DNA of 64,000 nt from an uncultured Acidobacteriota bacterium. GTDB lineage: Bacteria; Acidobacteriota; Terriglobia; Bryobacterales; Bryobacteraceae. Positions within the stretch are counted from its first letter, which is position 1; every line of letters starts with the position of its first letter. The DNA lies in NCBI GenBank assembly GCA_902826605.1, contig CADEFM010000003.1, positions 124,001-188,000 of the forward strand, given 5' to 3'. Positions 34,170 to 42,599 of this stretch are shown piece after piece. The position numbers and the translations under genes were made by a program. Under the pieces are notes generated by a model. It ran no database searches, was not told where the DNA came from, and saw only the letters and a program-made list of their open reading frames with translations.

Positions 34170-35312
34170 TTGCGTCGAAAGCGATTTCAAAGAGGAAGTA
34201 TCCGCGCCCGCAAACACGGACGAATCAAAGTCTGGGTTGCGCAATGGCGGGAGGGCGGAGAGCCGCGGACCAAAGTGCTTGGGCCGTGCGCAGATGTAAC
34301 GAAGGGGCAGGCTGAGACAATGCTAGCCCAAATTCTTCAACCCATCAATGCGGAGGCTGGACGGCCGTCTATCCCCGCATTCACGTTCAAGCAGTACGTG
34401 GAACTGACTTACCTTCCGGCGGCTCATAACCGTTGGAAGGAATCCACACGTTCCACCTCAGAACCGGAAATCATGCGGTACTTGGTTCCCGCCCTCGGCG
34501 ATCAACCGATGAAAGGAATCACGCGCGACCAATTACAACGGTCCCTGTCAGTCCTGGCAGGACGGTTGAATACGAGTGTCGTGGCGCACTTGCGTTGGCA
34601 CCTCAACGCAATCTTCCGCATGGCGATGAGCGATGGTGTAGTGCCGTTCAACCCGGCCGAAGCTTTGTATATCCCCGCGGGCAAACAATCGGAGATGAAA
34701 CGTGTGATGTCTAAGGAAGAGGTTAAGCTCGCTCTTACCATCCTTGACCTTCGCCAACGTCTCATCCTTCGGTTGGCCGTCTTTGATGGCATGCGACCCG
34801 GGGAGATTCTCGCGATTCGGTTGGGCAAGATCGGCGAACACCAGGTGCTCGTTGATCAACGGGTCTATAACGGAAAGCTTGATACGCCGAAGGGTCGGAA
34901 GGGTAAGAACACTTCACGCCGCGTCGCGCTCTCACCGGGGACGATGGAGGATGTGAAGGCATGGAGGAGTTTCCTGAGCGACCGCTCGCCGGAGGCTTTT
35001 CTATTTCCGTCAGAGACTGGTAAGACCCCTTTGCGTGCAGACAATCTCTGGAAGCGGCACTTCGATCTGCGGCTGGAGACGGTTGGTTTAGATTGGGTTA
35101 ACTTCCAAGTTTTTCGTAGAACCAATGCGAGTCTATCCCGCAAGGCGAACGTCGATGACAAGGTGTCGGCGGACCAGCGCGGGCATGGGTTGGGTGTGAG
35201 CCTAGGCGTCTACGCTGTCAGCGATCTTCAGCAGAAAATGGATGCTGTTCGGCGCCTTGAAGCTGAGGTTTTGGGGGCTGCGGAAACCAGGGATCTGGCG
35301 TTAACGCAGTAA
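34170..35312 (+). CDS. int: Tyrosine recombinase (island integrase)
   Basis: A TTG start at 34170 with AGGAGG 4 nt upstream gives 380 residues beginning with the common KRFQRGSIRARKHGRIKVWV arm-binding start. A core-binding domain (about 75-160) is followed by the catalytic domain: R209 in DGMRPGEI, R316 in FQVFRRT, H339 in ADQRGHG and the nucleophile Y348. The residue before R316 in the HxxR box is Q313 instead of His. It lies 46 nt from the 3' end of tRNA-Gly and is the likely agent of island insertion. Longer frames starting upstream overlap the excisionase gene and lack a ribosome-binding site. Confidence 0.88.
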   Translation: MRRKRFQRGSIRARKHGRIKVWVAQWREGGEPRTKVLGPCADVTKGQAETMLAQILQPINAEAGRPSIPAFTFKQYVELTYLPAAHNRWKESTRSTSEPEIMRYLVPALGDQPMKGITRDQLQRSLSVLAGRLNTSVVAHLRWHLNAIFRMAMSDGVVPFNPAEALYIPAGKQSEMKRVMSKEEVKLALTILDLRQRLILRLAVFDGMRPGEILAIRLGKIGEHQVLVDQRVYNGKLDTPKGRKGKNTSRRVALSPGTMEDVKAWRSFLSDRSPEAFLFPSETGKTPLRADNLWKRHFDLRLETVGLDWVNFQVFRRTNASLSRKANVDDKVSADQRGHGLGVSLGVYAVSDLQQKMDAVRRLEAEVLGAAETRDLALTQ

Positions 35313-35358
35313 ACGCAGTAACGGTGGAAGGGCCGCTATTTGTAAGTTGTTGAATTTT

Positions 35359-35400
35359 TGGAGCGGGAGACGGGAATCGAACCCGCGACCAACAGCTTGG
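35359..35400. other. Putative island attachment site (attR) in the tRNA-Gly 3' half
   Basis: Tyrosine recombinases of this kind usually insert at the 3' end of a tRNA gene and restore it. Here the 3' half of tRNA-Gly (T arm, acceptor and CCA) faces the integrase only 46 nt away. The matching attL copy is not found in the window, so the exact core cannot be set. Confidence 0.4.
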
Positions 35401-35433
35401 AAGGCTGTGACTCTACCACTGAGTTACTCCCGC
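35359..35433 (-). tRNA. tRNA-Gly (anticodon TCC), CCA encoded
   Basis: On the minus strand the gene starts GCGGGAGTAACTCAG and ends in CTCCCGCT followed by CCA. The acceptor arms GCGGGAG and CTCCCGC pair fully; the D arm (CTC...GAG), the anticodon loop CTTCCAA with anticodon TCC, and the T arm with GGTTCGATTCC are all present. The tRNA body is 72 nt plus encoded CCA. A TAAAAT box at 35446-35451 (minus strand) may be its -10. The gene is the island insertion point. Confidence 0.95.
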
Positions 35434-35484
35434 TCGCATGATTTCATTTTACATCCGAGGCTAACGGCTTGCACACCGGAGACA

Positions 35485-37569
35485 CTAACGCTTACGCGGA
35501 GCGACGAGCCCGAACTGCAATTTCTTTTCGACGCCATCCACGCGGTCCAGGCGCACCTTCACACGGTCGCCGATTGAAAACTGGCGGCGGTGGCGCTTGC
35601 CGATGATCTTGCGGATGTTCTCGTGATATTGAAATTCGTCGCCTGGCAAGGTTTCCATGGGAACCAGACCCTCGATGAAGAGCTCGGTGAGTTCCACGAA
35701 GAATCCGAAGCGCGCGGCCGAAATGATCAGTGCGTCGAACTCTTCGCCCACCTTGTCAATCATGAACTTGACCTTTTTCCATGCCACGAGTTCGCGCTCA
35801 GCCTCCGCTGCGTTACGCTCCGTTTCGGACGATTCGGCGCTAATGGCACGAAAGTCGTCGTCGTAGCTCCCGCCGTCCAGATGCGCTCCCAAGACGCGAT
35901 GGACAATCAGATCGGGATAGCGGCGGATGGGAGAGGTGAAGTGAGTATAGCTATCCGAAGCCAGCGCAAAGTGGCCCACATTCTGTTCGTTATAGCGGGC
36001 TTGCTTCAGTGACCGCAGCATCAGGTAGCTCAGAATACGCTCTTCTGGTTTGCCTTCGATCTTCGCGACTAGCCTCTGATAGTTACGCGAGGTGAGGTTC
36101 GGATTATCCAGCGCAATGACCTCGCCGCGGAATCGCTTGACTGGAGCAGCCCCGGGGGAGAGTGAGTAACCGAATTGAGAAGCTACCTCCTCGAAATCCA
36201 GGACGCGCTTCGGATCCGGACGTTCGTGGATACGGTAGATGAAGGGCGCCTCCAGACTCTCCACGTGAGATGCCACAGCCTCATTGGCGGCCAGCATGAA
36301 TTCCTCAATGATGCGGTGCGCGATGTTGCGCGGCGCACGCGTCACTCCTGTCATTTCTCCGAACTCGTCGAATTCGATCAGCGGTTCCGGCAGATCGAAA
36401 TCGATGGAGCCGCGCTTGGCGCGCTTCCGGTTCAGAACCATCGCCAGCTCACGCATGTCTTCGAAGCGGCCCGTGAGACGCGCATAGCGTTCGCGCAGAG
36501 CCGAGTCGCCTTCTAGCACGCCGTGTACGGCAGTGTAGGTCATACGCTCCACGCTGCGGATCACTCCGCGCGTGAATTTCTGTTGCACTACATCGCCCCG
36601 GGCGTCGAGTTCCAATAGCGCGCTCACTACCAGCCGGTCTTCATTTGGCCGCAACGAGCACTGCTGAGTCGATAGTTCCAGAGGCAGCATCGGCACTGCG
36701 CGGTCAGGAAAGTAGACGCTAGTACCGCGCAAGCGCGCTTCGCGGTCAATCGGACTGCCCGGACGAACATAGTGGCTGACGTCGGCGATATGCACGTGCA
36801 GCGCCCAATTGCGGTTAGGGAGGCGTTCCACCCACACGGCGTCATCGAAATCGCGCGCCGTCTCTCCGTCGATAGTGACGATTTCGAAGGATCGAAAATC
36901 CCTGCGGCGGGCGATTTCGGTGTCCGGAATTTCACGTGGAATCGCCCGTGCCTGTTCCAGCACGGCCTGCGGAAATTGATGCGGAATGTGATGGGCGCGG
37001 ATTATGATTTCCACGTCGACCCCAAAATCATCCGGCCGGCCTAAGATTTCGGTGACGCGCCCAATGGGTCTGTCGCCGTCTTCTCCAAAATCGAGAATTT
37101 CGGCGTTGACGATCATTCCATCCAAATCCTGGGAGGAATGCACTTCCATGGCGCGTGTGCCTACGCGGTCCACGCTCGGTCCGATTTTGGGCAATGCCAT
37201 GCCTTCGGGAATCTCAATCCACTGGCGAATGCGGTCGTCGTGGGGGACTACGAAATCGCCGCGCCGCTTCACTCGGAATTCTCCGACAATCGACGGATGC
37301 GCCCGGTGAATGACCTCAGCGATTTGGCCCTCCGCCCGGCCATCGCGCTCCGTGCGTTTGATTCTTACGGCCACGCGATCGCCGTGCATGGCTCGCTCGG
37401 TTTCGGCTTTCGGCAGATAGATGTCGCCTTGAATGCCGGGAATGGGGGCATCGGGGATGACGAATCCAAAGCCATCGCGATGCACGCTCAAGCGCCCGTG
37501 AATTAGATTGGACTTTTTACCCGGAGCACCACCCCGGACGGCTTTCTTGACGCGATTTTGAGGCGGCAC
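35485..37569 (-). CDS. rnr: Ribonuclease R
   Basis: This 694-residue 3'-5' exoribonuclease has cold-shock domains (IHGRLSVHRDGFGFVIPD), the RNB catalytic domain with the acidic motif TIDGETARDFDDAV and RIHERPDP, the SPIRRYPDLIVHR motif and a C-terminal S1 domain ending LQFGLVAPRKR. It degrades structured RNA. A TATAAT box at 37575-37580 on the minus strand lies only 5 nt before the ATG and there is no Shine-Dalgarno sequence, suggesting a leaderless mRNA. The N-terminal helix-turn-helix of E. coli RNase R is absent, as is common outside proteobacteria. Confidence 0.95.
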   Translation of the reverse strand: MPPQNRVKKAVRGGAPGKKSNLIHGRLSVHRDGFGFVIPDAPIPGIQGDIYLPKAETERAMHGDRVAVRIKRTERDGRAEGQIAEVIHRAHPSIVGEFRVKRRGDFVVPHDDRIRQWIEIPEGMALPKIGPSVDRVGTRAMEVHSSQDLDGMIVNAEILDFGEDGDRPIGRVTEILGRPDDFGVDVEIIIRAHHIPHQFPQAVLEQARAIPREIPDTEIARRRDFRSFEIVTIDGETARDFDDAVWVERLPNRNWALHVHIADVSHYVRPGSPIDREARLRGTSVYFPDRAVPMLPLELSTQQCSLRPNEDRLVVSALLELDARGDVVQQKFTRGVIRSVERMTYTAVHGVLEGDSALRERYARLTGRFEDMRELAMVLNRKRAKRGSIDFDLPEPLIEFDEFGEMTGVTRAPRNIAHRIIEEFMLAANEAVASHVESLEAPFIYRIHERPDPKRVLDFEEVASQFGYSLSPGAAPVKRFRGEVIALDNPNLTSRNYQRLVAKIEGKPEERILSYLMLRSLKQARYNEQNVGHFALASDSYTHFTSPIRRYPDLIVHRVLGAHLDGGSYDDDFRAISAESSETERNAAEAERELVAWKKVKFMIDKVGEEFDALIISAARFGFFVELTELFIEGLVPMETLPGDEFQYHENIRKIIGKRHRRQFSIGDRVKVRLDRVDGVEKKLQFGLVAPRKR

Positions 37570-37574
37570 GATCC

Positions 37575-37582
37575 ATTATAGT
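37575..37582. promoter_or_regulatory. Symmetric divergent -10 between rnr and the adenosine-kinase-family gene
   Basis: ATTATAGT reads as TATAAT on the minus strand (37580 to 37575, for rnr) and as TATAGT on the plus strand (37577-37582). The two -10 elements overlap almost fully, so a single bend point may serve both directions. Minus start: 5 nt to the rnr ATG. Plus start: 13 nt to the ATG at 37596. Confidence 0.5.
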
Positions 37583-37595
37583 GAGAGAACGCCTT

Positions 37596-38078
37596 ATGGA
37601 ACTCCACAACATCCCGCTCGATATTCCCACCGACGGTAACATCGTGGTCGGGCAGAGTCATTTCATCAAGACCGTGGAGGATATCTACGAAGCCATCGTC
37701 AATACGGTCCCTGGTATGAAATTCGGCATCGCATTCAATGAGGCGTCGGGCGCGTGCCTCACGCGGGTGGATGGCAATGACACGGAGCTCGAAGCTAACG
37801 CCGTGGCCAATGCGCAAGCCATTGGCGCGGGGCATGCCTTTGTGATCGCCCTGCGCGGCGGTTTTCCCATCAATATTCTCGGACGCATCAAAGACGTTCC
37901 CGAAGTCTGCAATATCTTCTGCGCCACGGCGAACCCCGTGGAAGTGATCGTCGCGCAGTCCGCTCAGGGCCGCGGCATTCTGGGCGTCATTGATGGCAAT
38001 TCGCCGAAAGGGATCGAATCCGACAACGACAAGGAATGGCGGCATAGCTTCTTGCGCAAGATCGAGTACAAGCGTTAG
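37596..38078 (+). CDS. Adenosine-specific kinase family protein (PF04008)
   Basis: The 160-residue protein matches the compact family typified by GQSHFIKTVEDIYEAIVNTVPG, EASGACLTRVDGND and CATANPVEVIVAQ, which is annotated as adenosine-specific kinase and seen in archaea and bacteria. The ATG at 37596 gives the family start MELHNIPLDIP; an earlier GTG at 37581 overlaps the promoter. The cellular role in bacteria is not settled. Two short hairpins follow the stop (38078-38101 and 38103-38115) and may end transcription, but neither has a U run. Confidence 0.85.
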   Translation: MELHNIPLDIPTDGNIVVGQSHFIKTVEDIYEAIVNTVPGMKFGIAFNEASGACLTRVDGNDTELEANAVANAQAIGAGHAFVIALRGGFPINILGRIKDVPEVCNIFCATANPVEVIVAQSAQGRGILGVIDGNSPKGIESDNDKEWRHSFLRKIEYKR

Positions 38079-38178
38079 TGACCTTACGGAATAGAGGTCA
38101 CCGCCGGAAAACGGCCGTGATGACCAAATACGGCCTTCGTGAATCATTAACTCATTGAAAAGACAACAAGTGTTCTCT

Positions 38179-38207
38179 TTGACTCGCTTTGCGTTTGGTG
38201 GCATACT
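38179..38207 (+). promoter_or_regulatory. Sigma-70-type promoter of the RRM gene
   Basis: TTGACT (38179-38184) and CATACT (38202-38207) are separated by exactly 17 bp. Transcription would start near 38214, leaving a leader of about 119 nt before the GTG at 38333, with a CCGTCCGTCCGT tract. Long leaders are known for cold-induced RNA-binding proteins; whether this one is regulatory is inference. Confidence 0.6.
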
Positions 38208-38332
38208 ACTGCCGTATTGGAGTGTCAGGTTGAGTTTCCGTCCGTCCGTCTGCCTGGTTGATCAGTCACGCCGCCCGGTTTCTCCGTCTTGTCTCCAGTC
38301 GCACCTACGCCAATCACAGTGAGGAACAGCAA

Positions 38333-38635
38333 GTGAAGAAGCTATTTGTGGGCAATCTCCCCTATTCGGCAAACGAAACCGATATCCAGAATTTCTTTTC
38401 CGACGCGGGAGTGGCGGTTGATTCCGTAACAGTCATGCGCGACAAATTCACCGGTCAGGCCCGCGGTTTCGGCTTTGTCGAGATCGGCGATGACGCCGCC
38501 GCAGCGCGTGCAGTGGAGGCATTGCACGGCAAGGATCTGTTGGGCCGTGCGCTGGTGGTCAACGAAGCGCGCCCCATGACGCCGCGCGAAGGCGGCGGTG
38601 GTGGCGCCCGTCCCGCCCGGCGCGAGCGCTACTAG
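38333..38635 (+). CDS. RNA-recognition-motif protein (Rbp type)
   Basis: A GTG start at 38333 with GAGGAA upstream gives 100 residues: a single RRM with RNP2 LFVGNLPY at the start and RNP1 RGFGFVEI, followed by a short Gly- and Arg-rich tail (GGGGGARPARRERY). Such proteins bind single-stranded RNA and are often cold-induced in cyanobacteria and acidobacteria. In-frame codons upstream are rejected because the RRM begins at KKLFVG. The 104 nt to the next gene hold nothing except a weak TATAGT at 38720. Confidence 0.9.
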   Translation: MKKLFVGNLPYSANETDIQNFFSDAGVAVDSVTVMRDKFTGQARGFGFVEIGDDAAAARAVEALHGKDLLGRALVVNEARPMTPREGGGGGARPARRERY

Positions 38636-38739
38636 GTTCGCGTCATCCTCTAAGAACAAAGACGCTTCCGCAGCGGCGCTGGCGGTGTGCCCGCCCGGGA
38701 TCTTGGCTTCCTTGATTAATATAGTACTTGCCTAAATCC

Positions 38740-39732
38740 ATGAGCGATCCAGCCCAGTGGCTCGCGGCCGCGCGCCGCGCGATGCAGTCGGAAGCGGAGG
38801 CGGTTATGGCCGCGTCGGAGCGTCTGGACGGCGCGCTGACGGGTGCAGTGGAGCTAATCCTTTCGCATCCCGGGAAAGTCGTGGTCACCGGCGTGGGCAA
38901 ATCCGGGCATGTGGCGCGCAAGCTGGCGGCAACGCTGCAGAGCACCGGCACGCCATCGGTGTTCCTTCATCCAACGGATGCCAGTCACGGTGATCTGGGC
39001 ATTTGCCAGCGTGGCGACCCCGTGCTGATGATTTCGAAAAGCGGTGCGACTGCTGAGCTCTTGGCTTTGATCGAACCCCTGCGCCAGTTTGAAGCACATT
39101 TCATCGGTATTCTTGGCGCGGTCAAGTCTCCGCTGGGATTCCGCATGGATATTGTGCTCGACGCGACCATAGAGCGCGAGGCGGATTCGGGGGGATTCAC
39201 GCCCACGTCCAGTACGGTGGTTGCGCTCGCATTGGGCCACGCACTGGCGATCGGCCTGATGGAGGCTCGCGGTTTCACCGCCGCAGATTTTTATCGGTAT
39301 CACCCCGCCGGCCAACTTGGCTTGGATATACGGCTGGGCTTGGCGATTAGACACGTCATGCACACGGGCGACGAAGTCGCTTGGGTGCGACCAGAGGATT
39401 CTCTAAAGGACGTGGTTATTGAAATGTCACGAAAGCCCTTGGGCGCGGCTTGTGTAGTATCAGGAGACCATCTGTTAGCAGGACTGGTAACAGACGGCGA
39501 CGTGCGTCGGGCATTGCGCAACCATGATGACATTCGGGCCCTCCGCGCAAGGGATGTGATGACCGCATCGCCCATCACCATTGCACCTAGCGCGGCGGTC
39601 CACGAGGCGTTGTGCCTGATGGAGGACCGTCCATCCCAGATTTATGTGCTGCCTGTCGTGGATCCAACGACGCGTGTTTGCGAGGGTGTAATCCGCTTGC
39701 ATGACATCTACCACGCGAGTCCCGAGGAGTAG
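38740..39732 (+). CDS. kdsD: Arabinose-5-phosphate isomerase (KpsF/GutQ family)
   Basis: This 330-residue protein has an N-terminal SIS domain (VVVTGVGKSGHVARKLAATL, HPTDASHGDLG, ISKSGATAEL) and two C-terminal CBS domains (HVMHTGDEVAWV and DVMTASPITIAP). It converts ribulose 5-phosphate to arabinose 5-phosphate, the first step to KDO for lipopolysaccharide. The ATG at 38740 starts the SIS helix; an in-frame TTG at 38728 is unsupported. It is convergent with ribA, with only 6 nt between the stops. Confidence 0.93.
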   Translation: MSDPAQWLAAARRAMQSEAEAVMAASERLDGALTGAVELILSHPGKVVVTGVGKSGHVARKLAATLQSTGTPSVFLHPTDASHGDLGICQRGDPVLMISKSGATAELLALIEPLRQFEAHFIGILGAVKSPLGFRMDIVLDATIEREADSGGFTPTSSTVVALALGHALAIGLMEARGFTAADFYRYHPAGQLGLDIRLGLAIRHVMHTGDEVAWVRPEDSLKDVVIEMSRKPLGAACVVSGDHLLAGLVTDGDVRRALRNHDDIRALRARDVMTASPITIAPSAAVHEALCLMEDRPSQIYVLPVVDPTTRVCEGVIRLHDIYHASPEE

Positions 39733-39738
39733 AGGCGA

Positions 39739-40350
39739 TTATACGGGATCCAGCAGATGTCCCATCTTCTTACGCTTGGTGAGCAGATATTTTTCCGTGG
39801 ACCCAATGGGATCCACCAAGCACGGAATTCGCTCCGTCACTTGCACTCCTGCGTTTTCGAGCGCTTGAATTTTCCCGGGATTGTTGGACATCAGCCGCAC
39901 CCGCCGCACTCCCAGGAAATTGAGGATGGCCGCCGGCATCACGTATGCGCGCAAGTCGGCTTCAAAACCTAACTGTTCATTCGCCTCGACCGTGTCCGCG
40001 CCGTGATCCTGCAGCTCATACGCTCTCAATTTGTTGAGCAACCCGATGCCGCGGCCCTCCTGCTGCTCGTAGATCAGCAGTCCTCGCCCTTCCATGGCAA
40101 TGCTTTCGAGCGCCAGTTCCAGCTGCGCCCGGCAATCGCAACGCAGGCTATGGAGCACGTCGCCCGTCAAGCACTGGGAATGCACGCGCACCAAAACCGG
40201 CGGGGGAGTAGTGATATCTCCCAATTTGAGAACCACTGCGTCTTCGGCTTCTCCGTCGGTGATACCTTCGAAGCCTAAAATGCGGAAATGTCCGAAGCGG
40301 CTGGGGAAATCGGCTTCGGCGACTTTACGTAACTCCAGTGAAGATGACAC
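39739..40350 (-). CDS. ribA: GTP cyclohydrolase II
   Basis: This enzyme of riboflavin synthesis opens the GTP ring. The Zn-binding CLTGDVLHSLRCDC motif, EQQEGRGIGL and the C-terminal NPGKI and RIPCL motifs are all present. A GTG at 40350 gives 203 residues, the usual length of standalone RibA; longer frames run into the promoter. The DHBP synthase half often fused to it is absent. A TATAAT at 40375-40380 (minus strand) gives a leader of only about 18 nt, too short for an FMN riboswitch. Confidence 0.92.
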   Translation of the reverse strand: MSSSLELRKVAEADFPSRFGHFRILGFEGITDGEAEDAVVLKLGDITTPPPVLVRVHSQCLTGDVLHSLRCDCRAQLELALESIAMEGRGLLIYEQQEGRGIGLLNKLRAYELQDHGADTVEANEQLGFEADLRAYVMPAAILNFLGVRRVRLMSNNPGKIQALENAGVQVTERIPCLVDPIGSTEKYLLTKRKKMGHLLDPV

Positions 40351-40374
40351 GATAGTGTAGGGGCGAATAATCCC

Positions 40375-40382
40375 ATTATAAT
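40375..40382. promoter_or_regulatory. Symmetric divergent -10 between ribA and the LytS-type kinase
   Basis: ATTATAAT gives TATAAT on both strands (minus 40380-40375, plus 40377-40382). It lies between the GTG of ribA and the ATG of the kinase at 40421, so both genes may start from the same element. Confidence 0.5.
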
Positions 40383-40420
40383 GATCGCCAGGGCGCTGCA
40401 CGCCGGGCGCGCCCAAATAC

Positions 40421-41776
40421 ATGCTGCAACAACACTTGGTCATCCTGCTGGTAAAGCTCGCGGTGGCCGCGTCGCTTGCCAGCATTCTGACCCGCAGCGG
40501 GAGCTTTCAGCGCATGTTAATGCGCGAGGAGCGCACCCTTGCGCAACGCGTGAAAATGGCGCTGGTTTCCGCGCTGATCTTTGGCGCAGGTGTGGCGACC
40601 CGCGTGGGCACAGGGAATGGCTACCAGGCAGTCGATCTTGGCTTGGAAGGCAGTCTCGCTATGGGCATGCTGGGCGGCTATGTTACAGGGTTGCTCTCCG
40701 GTGTGCTGATCTCCATACCCGCGATGTTCAACGGAGAACCTTTGACTATGCTTTTGCTGGCTGCTGTCGGCGTGCTGGGGGGGCTGCTACGGGATGTCGC
40801 GCCGGATACGGAAGCCATCTGGAAATTCACTATGTTTCCAGATCGCGCGCTGCTGCGTCTATTGCGCAAGAGAGACCTACGGCGGTCGGCGTTCAGCATC
40901 GTCTGTGTCGCGGGTATCTGCGTTGCCGAATTGCTGCGCACAGTGCTGGCGACGATTTTTCCCAATCGGGGAGTCTTCGCGCTGCAAGAAAATTGGACCG
41001 ATGGCGGCGTTTGGCTGACGGTTGCAGTTTATTTGACCACTCTTTTCGCCACCGTTCTTCCCATCAAGATTTGGGACAGCCGCCGCAGTGAGATGAAACT
41101 TGAGCAGCAGCAATTGCGGCTGAACGAAGCGCGATTGGACGCGCTCAGCCGCCAGATCAATCCGCACTTCCTTTTCAATACGCTCAATTCAGTGGCTTCC
41201 CTGATCCGCAGAGATCAGGATCAGGCCCGCCAAATGATATTCAAGCTTTCAAAGATCCTGCGGCGTCTGCTTCGCCAGCAGGAAAATCTCACCACGTTGC
41301 GCGAGGAACTCTCTTTCATAGACGACTATCTGGCCATCGAAATGGTGCGCTTCGGAGAGAAACTCCGTTTTGAGCGGGAAATCGAACCCGCTACGCTCGA
41401 TATGCTAGTCCCCAGTATGCTTCTGCAACCGCTGGTGGAGAACAGCATCCGCCATGGCCTTTCCAGCAAGGTGGAAGGGGGAACCGTGCGGGTGCGCAGC
41501 CGGGTTGTGGAAGGACGATTGCATATCATGGTTGAAGATGATGGGATAGGCATTCCGGAGGTGAAACTGGCGCGGTTGTTTGAGCAGGGCATCGGTGTCA
41601 GTAATGTGAATGAACGTCTGAAGGTTCTTTTTGGGGATGATTACAAAATGTGGATCGATAGCCGGATGGGGGAGGGAACTACGACCGGTATCGAATTGCC
41701 AGAACAGGCCAGCAGCATCGCTCCCAGGAGAGCGCGGCCGGATGCGGTTGACACGACGGATGCCCTGGTTGGGTAA
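40421..41776 (+). CDS. LytS-type sensor histidine kinase (orphan)
   Basis: This 451-residue protein has an N-terminal 5TM-LYT membrane region (about 1-215, five to six helices, GAGVATRVGTGNGYQAVDLGLEG) and a His_kinase/HATPase module with the phospho-site motif SRQINPHFLFNTLNSVASL and LLQPLVENSIRHGL, DDGIGIPEVKL. These kinases sense envelope or small-molecule signals and normally pair with a LytTR response regulator. None is encoded next to it in this window. It shares a divergent promoter region with ribA. Confidence 0.92.
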   Translation: MLQQHLVILLVKLAVAASLASILTRSGSFQRMLMREERTLAQRVKMALVSALIFGAGVATRVGTGNGYQAVDLGLEGSLAMGMLGGYVTGLLSGVLISIPAMFNGEPLTMLLLAAVGVLGGLLRDVAPDTEAIWKFTMFPDRALLRLLRKRDLRRSAFSIVCVAGICVAELLRTVLATIFPNRGVFALQENWTDGGVWLTVAVYLTTLFATVLPIKIWDSRRSEMKLEQQQLRLNEARLDALSRQINPHFLFNTLNSVASLIRRDQDQARQMIFKLSKILRRLLRQQENLTTLREELSFIDDYLAIEMVRFGEKLRFEREIEPATLDMLVPSMLLQPLVENSIRHGLSSKVEGGTVRVRSRVVEGRLHIMVEDDGIGIPEVKLARLFEQGIGVSNVNERLKVLFGDDYKMWIDSRMGEGTTTGIELPEQASSIAPRRARPDAVDTTDALVG

Positions 41777-41890
41777 AGTTCGCCCATTCGTCGATTGTGA
41801 ACTGCAGGGAGTGTATACTGATGTGAACATCGTCCGCCAGTTGGACGAAAGACCGGAACATGGAAGCCGCGATCATCACGGGGAGGATAC

Positions 41891-42583
41891 TTGGCGGACC
41901 TAAATTACTCGCTGCCGTCGCGCACGGATGTAATGCCGCGGACCATCGCGGACCGCACCAGACGCGTGTATGACACACTGGCGGCCGTCTATCCGGCGAG
42001 CACTTTTTTCTTTCATTCCAAAGCGCACGAATGGGCATTGAGGCATTCCGGTATCCGCAATGGTATGCAAGTGCTGGAGGTAGCGACCGGTTCCGGAGAA
42101 ATGTTCCGGCGCCTAGTGCGGGCGAATCCAGGCGGGAAGACTTTCGGCCTGGATCTCTCACCGAATATGGCCGCGCGGACCCAATCGCGTGCTCGCCAGG
42201 ACGTAACCGGCGTGCGGGCGCATTGTGGGGCCGTTGACGTTCGCCACATGCCGTTCCGCGATGCGAGCTTCGACGCCATCATGTGCTGCTACCTGTTTGA
42301 ACTGCTGGCGCACGAGGACATCCAACTGACACTGCGTGAAATTCAACGCGTGCTGCGTCCAGGCGGAACTTTTTCCCTGGTGCTGATTGGGCAAAACGTG
42401 GAGTTCTTCAACCGCGTTTACGGTGTGGCTGGAAAATTAGTACCCGCCTTCTGGGGCCGGCAAGTGGAGCAGCGTTTCCCGGATCTGGTAACGGATCTCG
42501 GCCTGCACGTTGAAAAAAATCATTTCGTACGGCAAACCTTCTATCCGTCGCGAGTGGTGATCTTCCGCAAACCACTCCGGTGA
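41891..42583 (+). CDS. Class I SAM-dependent methyltransferase (UbiE-like)
   Basis: A TTG start at 41891 with GGAGG 4 nt upstream gives 230 residues with SAM motif I VLEVATGSGEMFRRLV, motif II-like GLDLSPNMA, post-I VDVRHMPFRDASFDAIMCCYLFELL and LRPGGTFSLVLIG. It resembles UbiE/MenG-type enzymes of quinone synthesis and relatives; the substrate is uncertain. It is followed by a DinB-like gene after 16 nt, so an operon is likely. Confidence 0.87.
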   Translation: MADLNYSLPSRTDVMPRTIADRTRRVYDTLAAVYPASTFFFHSKAHEWALRHSGIRNGMQVLEVATGSGEMFRRLVRANPGGKTFGLDLSPNMAARTQSRARQDVTGVRAHCGAVDVRHMPFRDASFDAIMCCYLFELLAHEDIQLTLREIQRVLRPGGTFSLVLIGQNVEFFNRVYGVAGKLVPAFWGRQVEQRFPDLVTDLGLHVEKNHFVRQTFYPSRVVIFRKPLR

Positions 42584-42599
42584 ACAGACGCGTTCGAGT

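Larger units (their letters stand above)
1..35361. mobile_element. Integrated metal-resistance island (right part, left end outside window)
   Basis: The stretch from the left edge to the tRNA-Gly gene holds almost only metal and redox resistance genes and ends with an excisionase-like gene and a tyrosine recombinase that read toward the 3' end of the tRNA. This is the classic layout of an integrative element inserted in a tRNA gene. To the right the genes become housekeeping genes with no metal theme. I did not see a second copy of the tRNA 3' end in the window, so the left border lies further left. No conjugation genes are seen here. That this is one element, rather than several nested insertions, is inference. 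Confidence 0.6.

Noticed and set aside
35347..35577. Open frame of 76 codons on the plus strand across the tRNA
   Set aside because: Its sequence (RRESNPRPTAWKAVTLPLSY) is the usual antisense translation of a tRNA gene and not a protein.
38078..38115. Rho-independent terminator after the adenosine-kinase-family gene
   Set aside because: Two short hairpins exist but neither is followed by a U run, so I mention them only within the gene entry.
38239..38253. CCGTCCGTCCGTC repeat as a microsatellite or CRISPR-like element
   Set aside because: There are only about three short units and no spacers, so it is a chance tract in a leader.
40351..40374. FMN riboswitch upstream of ribA
   Set aside because: The leader from the TATAAT box to the GTG is only about 18 nt and cannot hold the aptamer.
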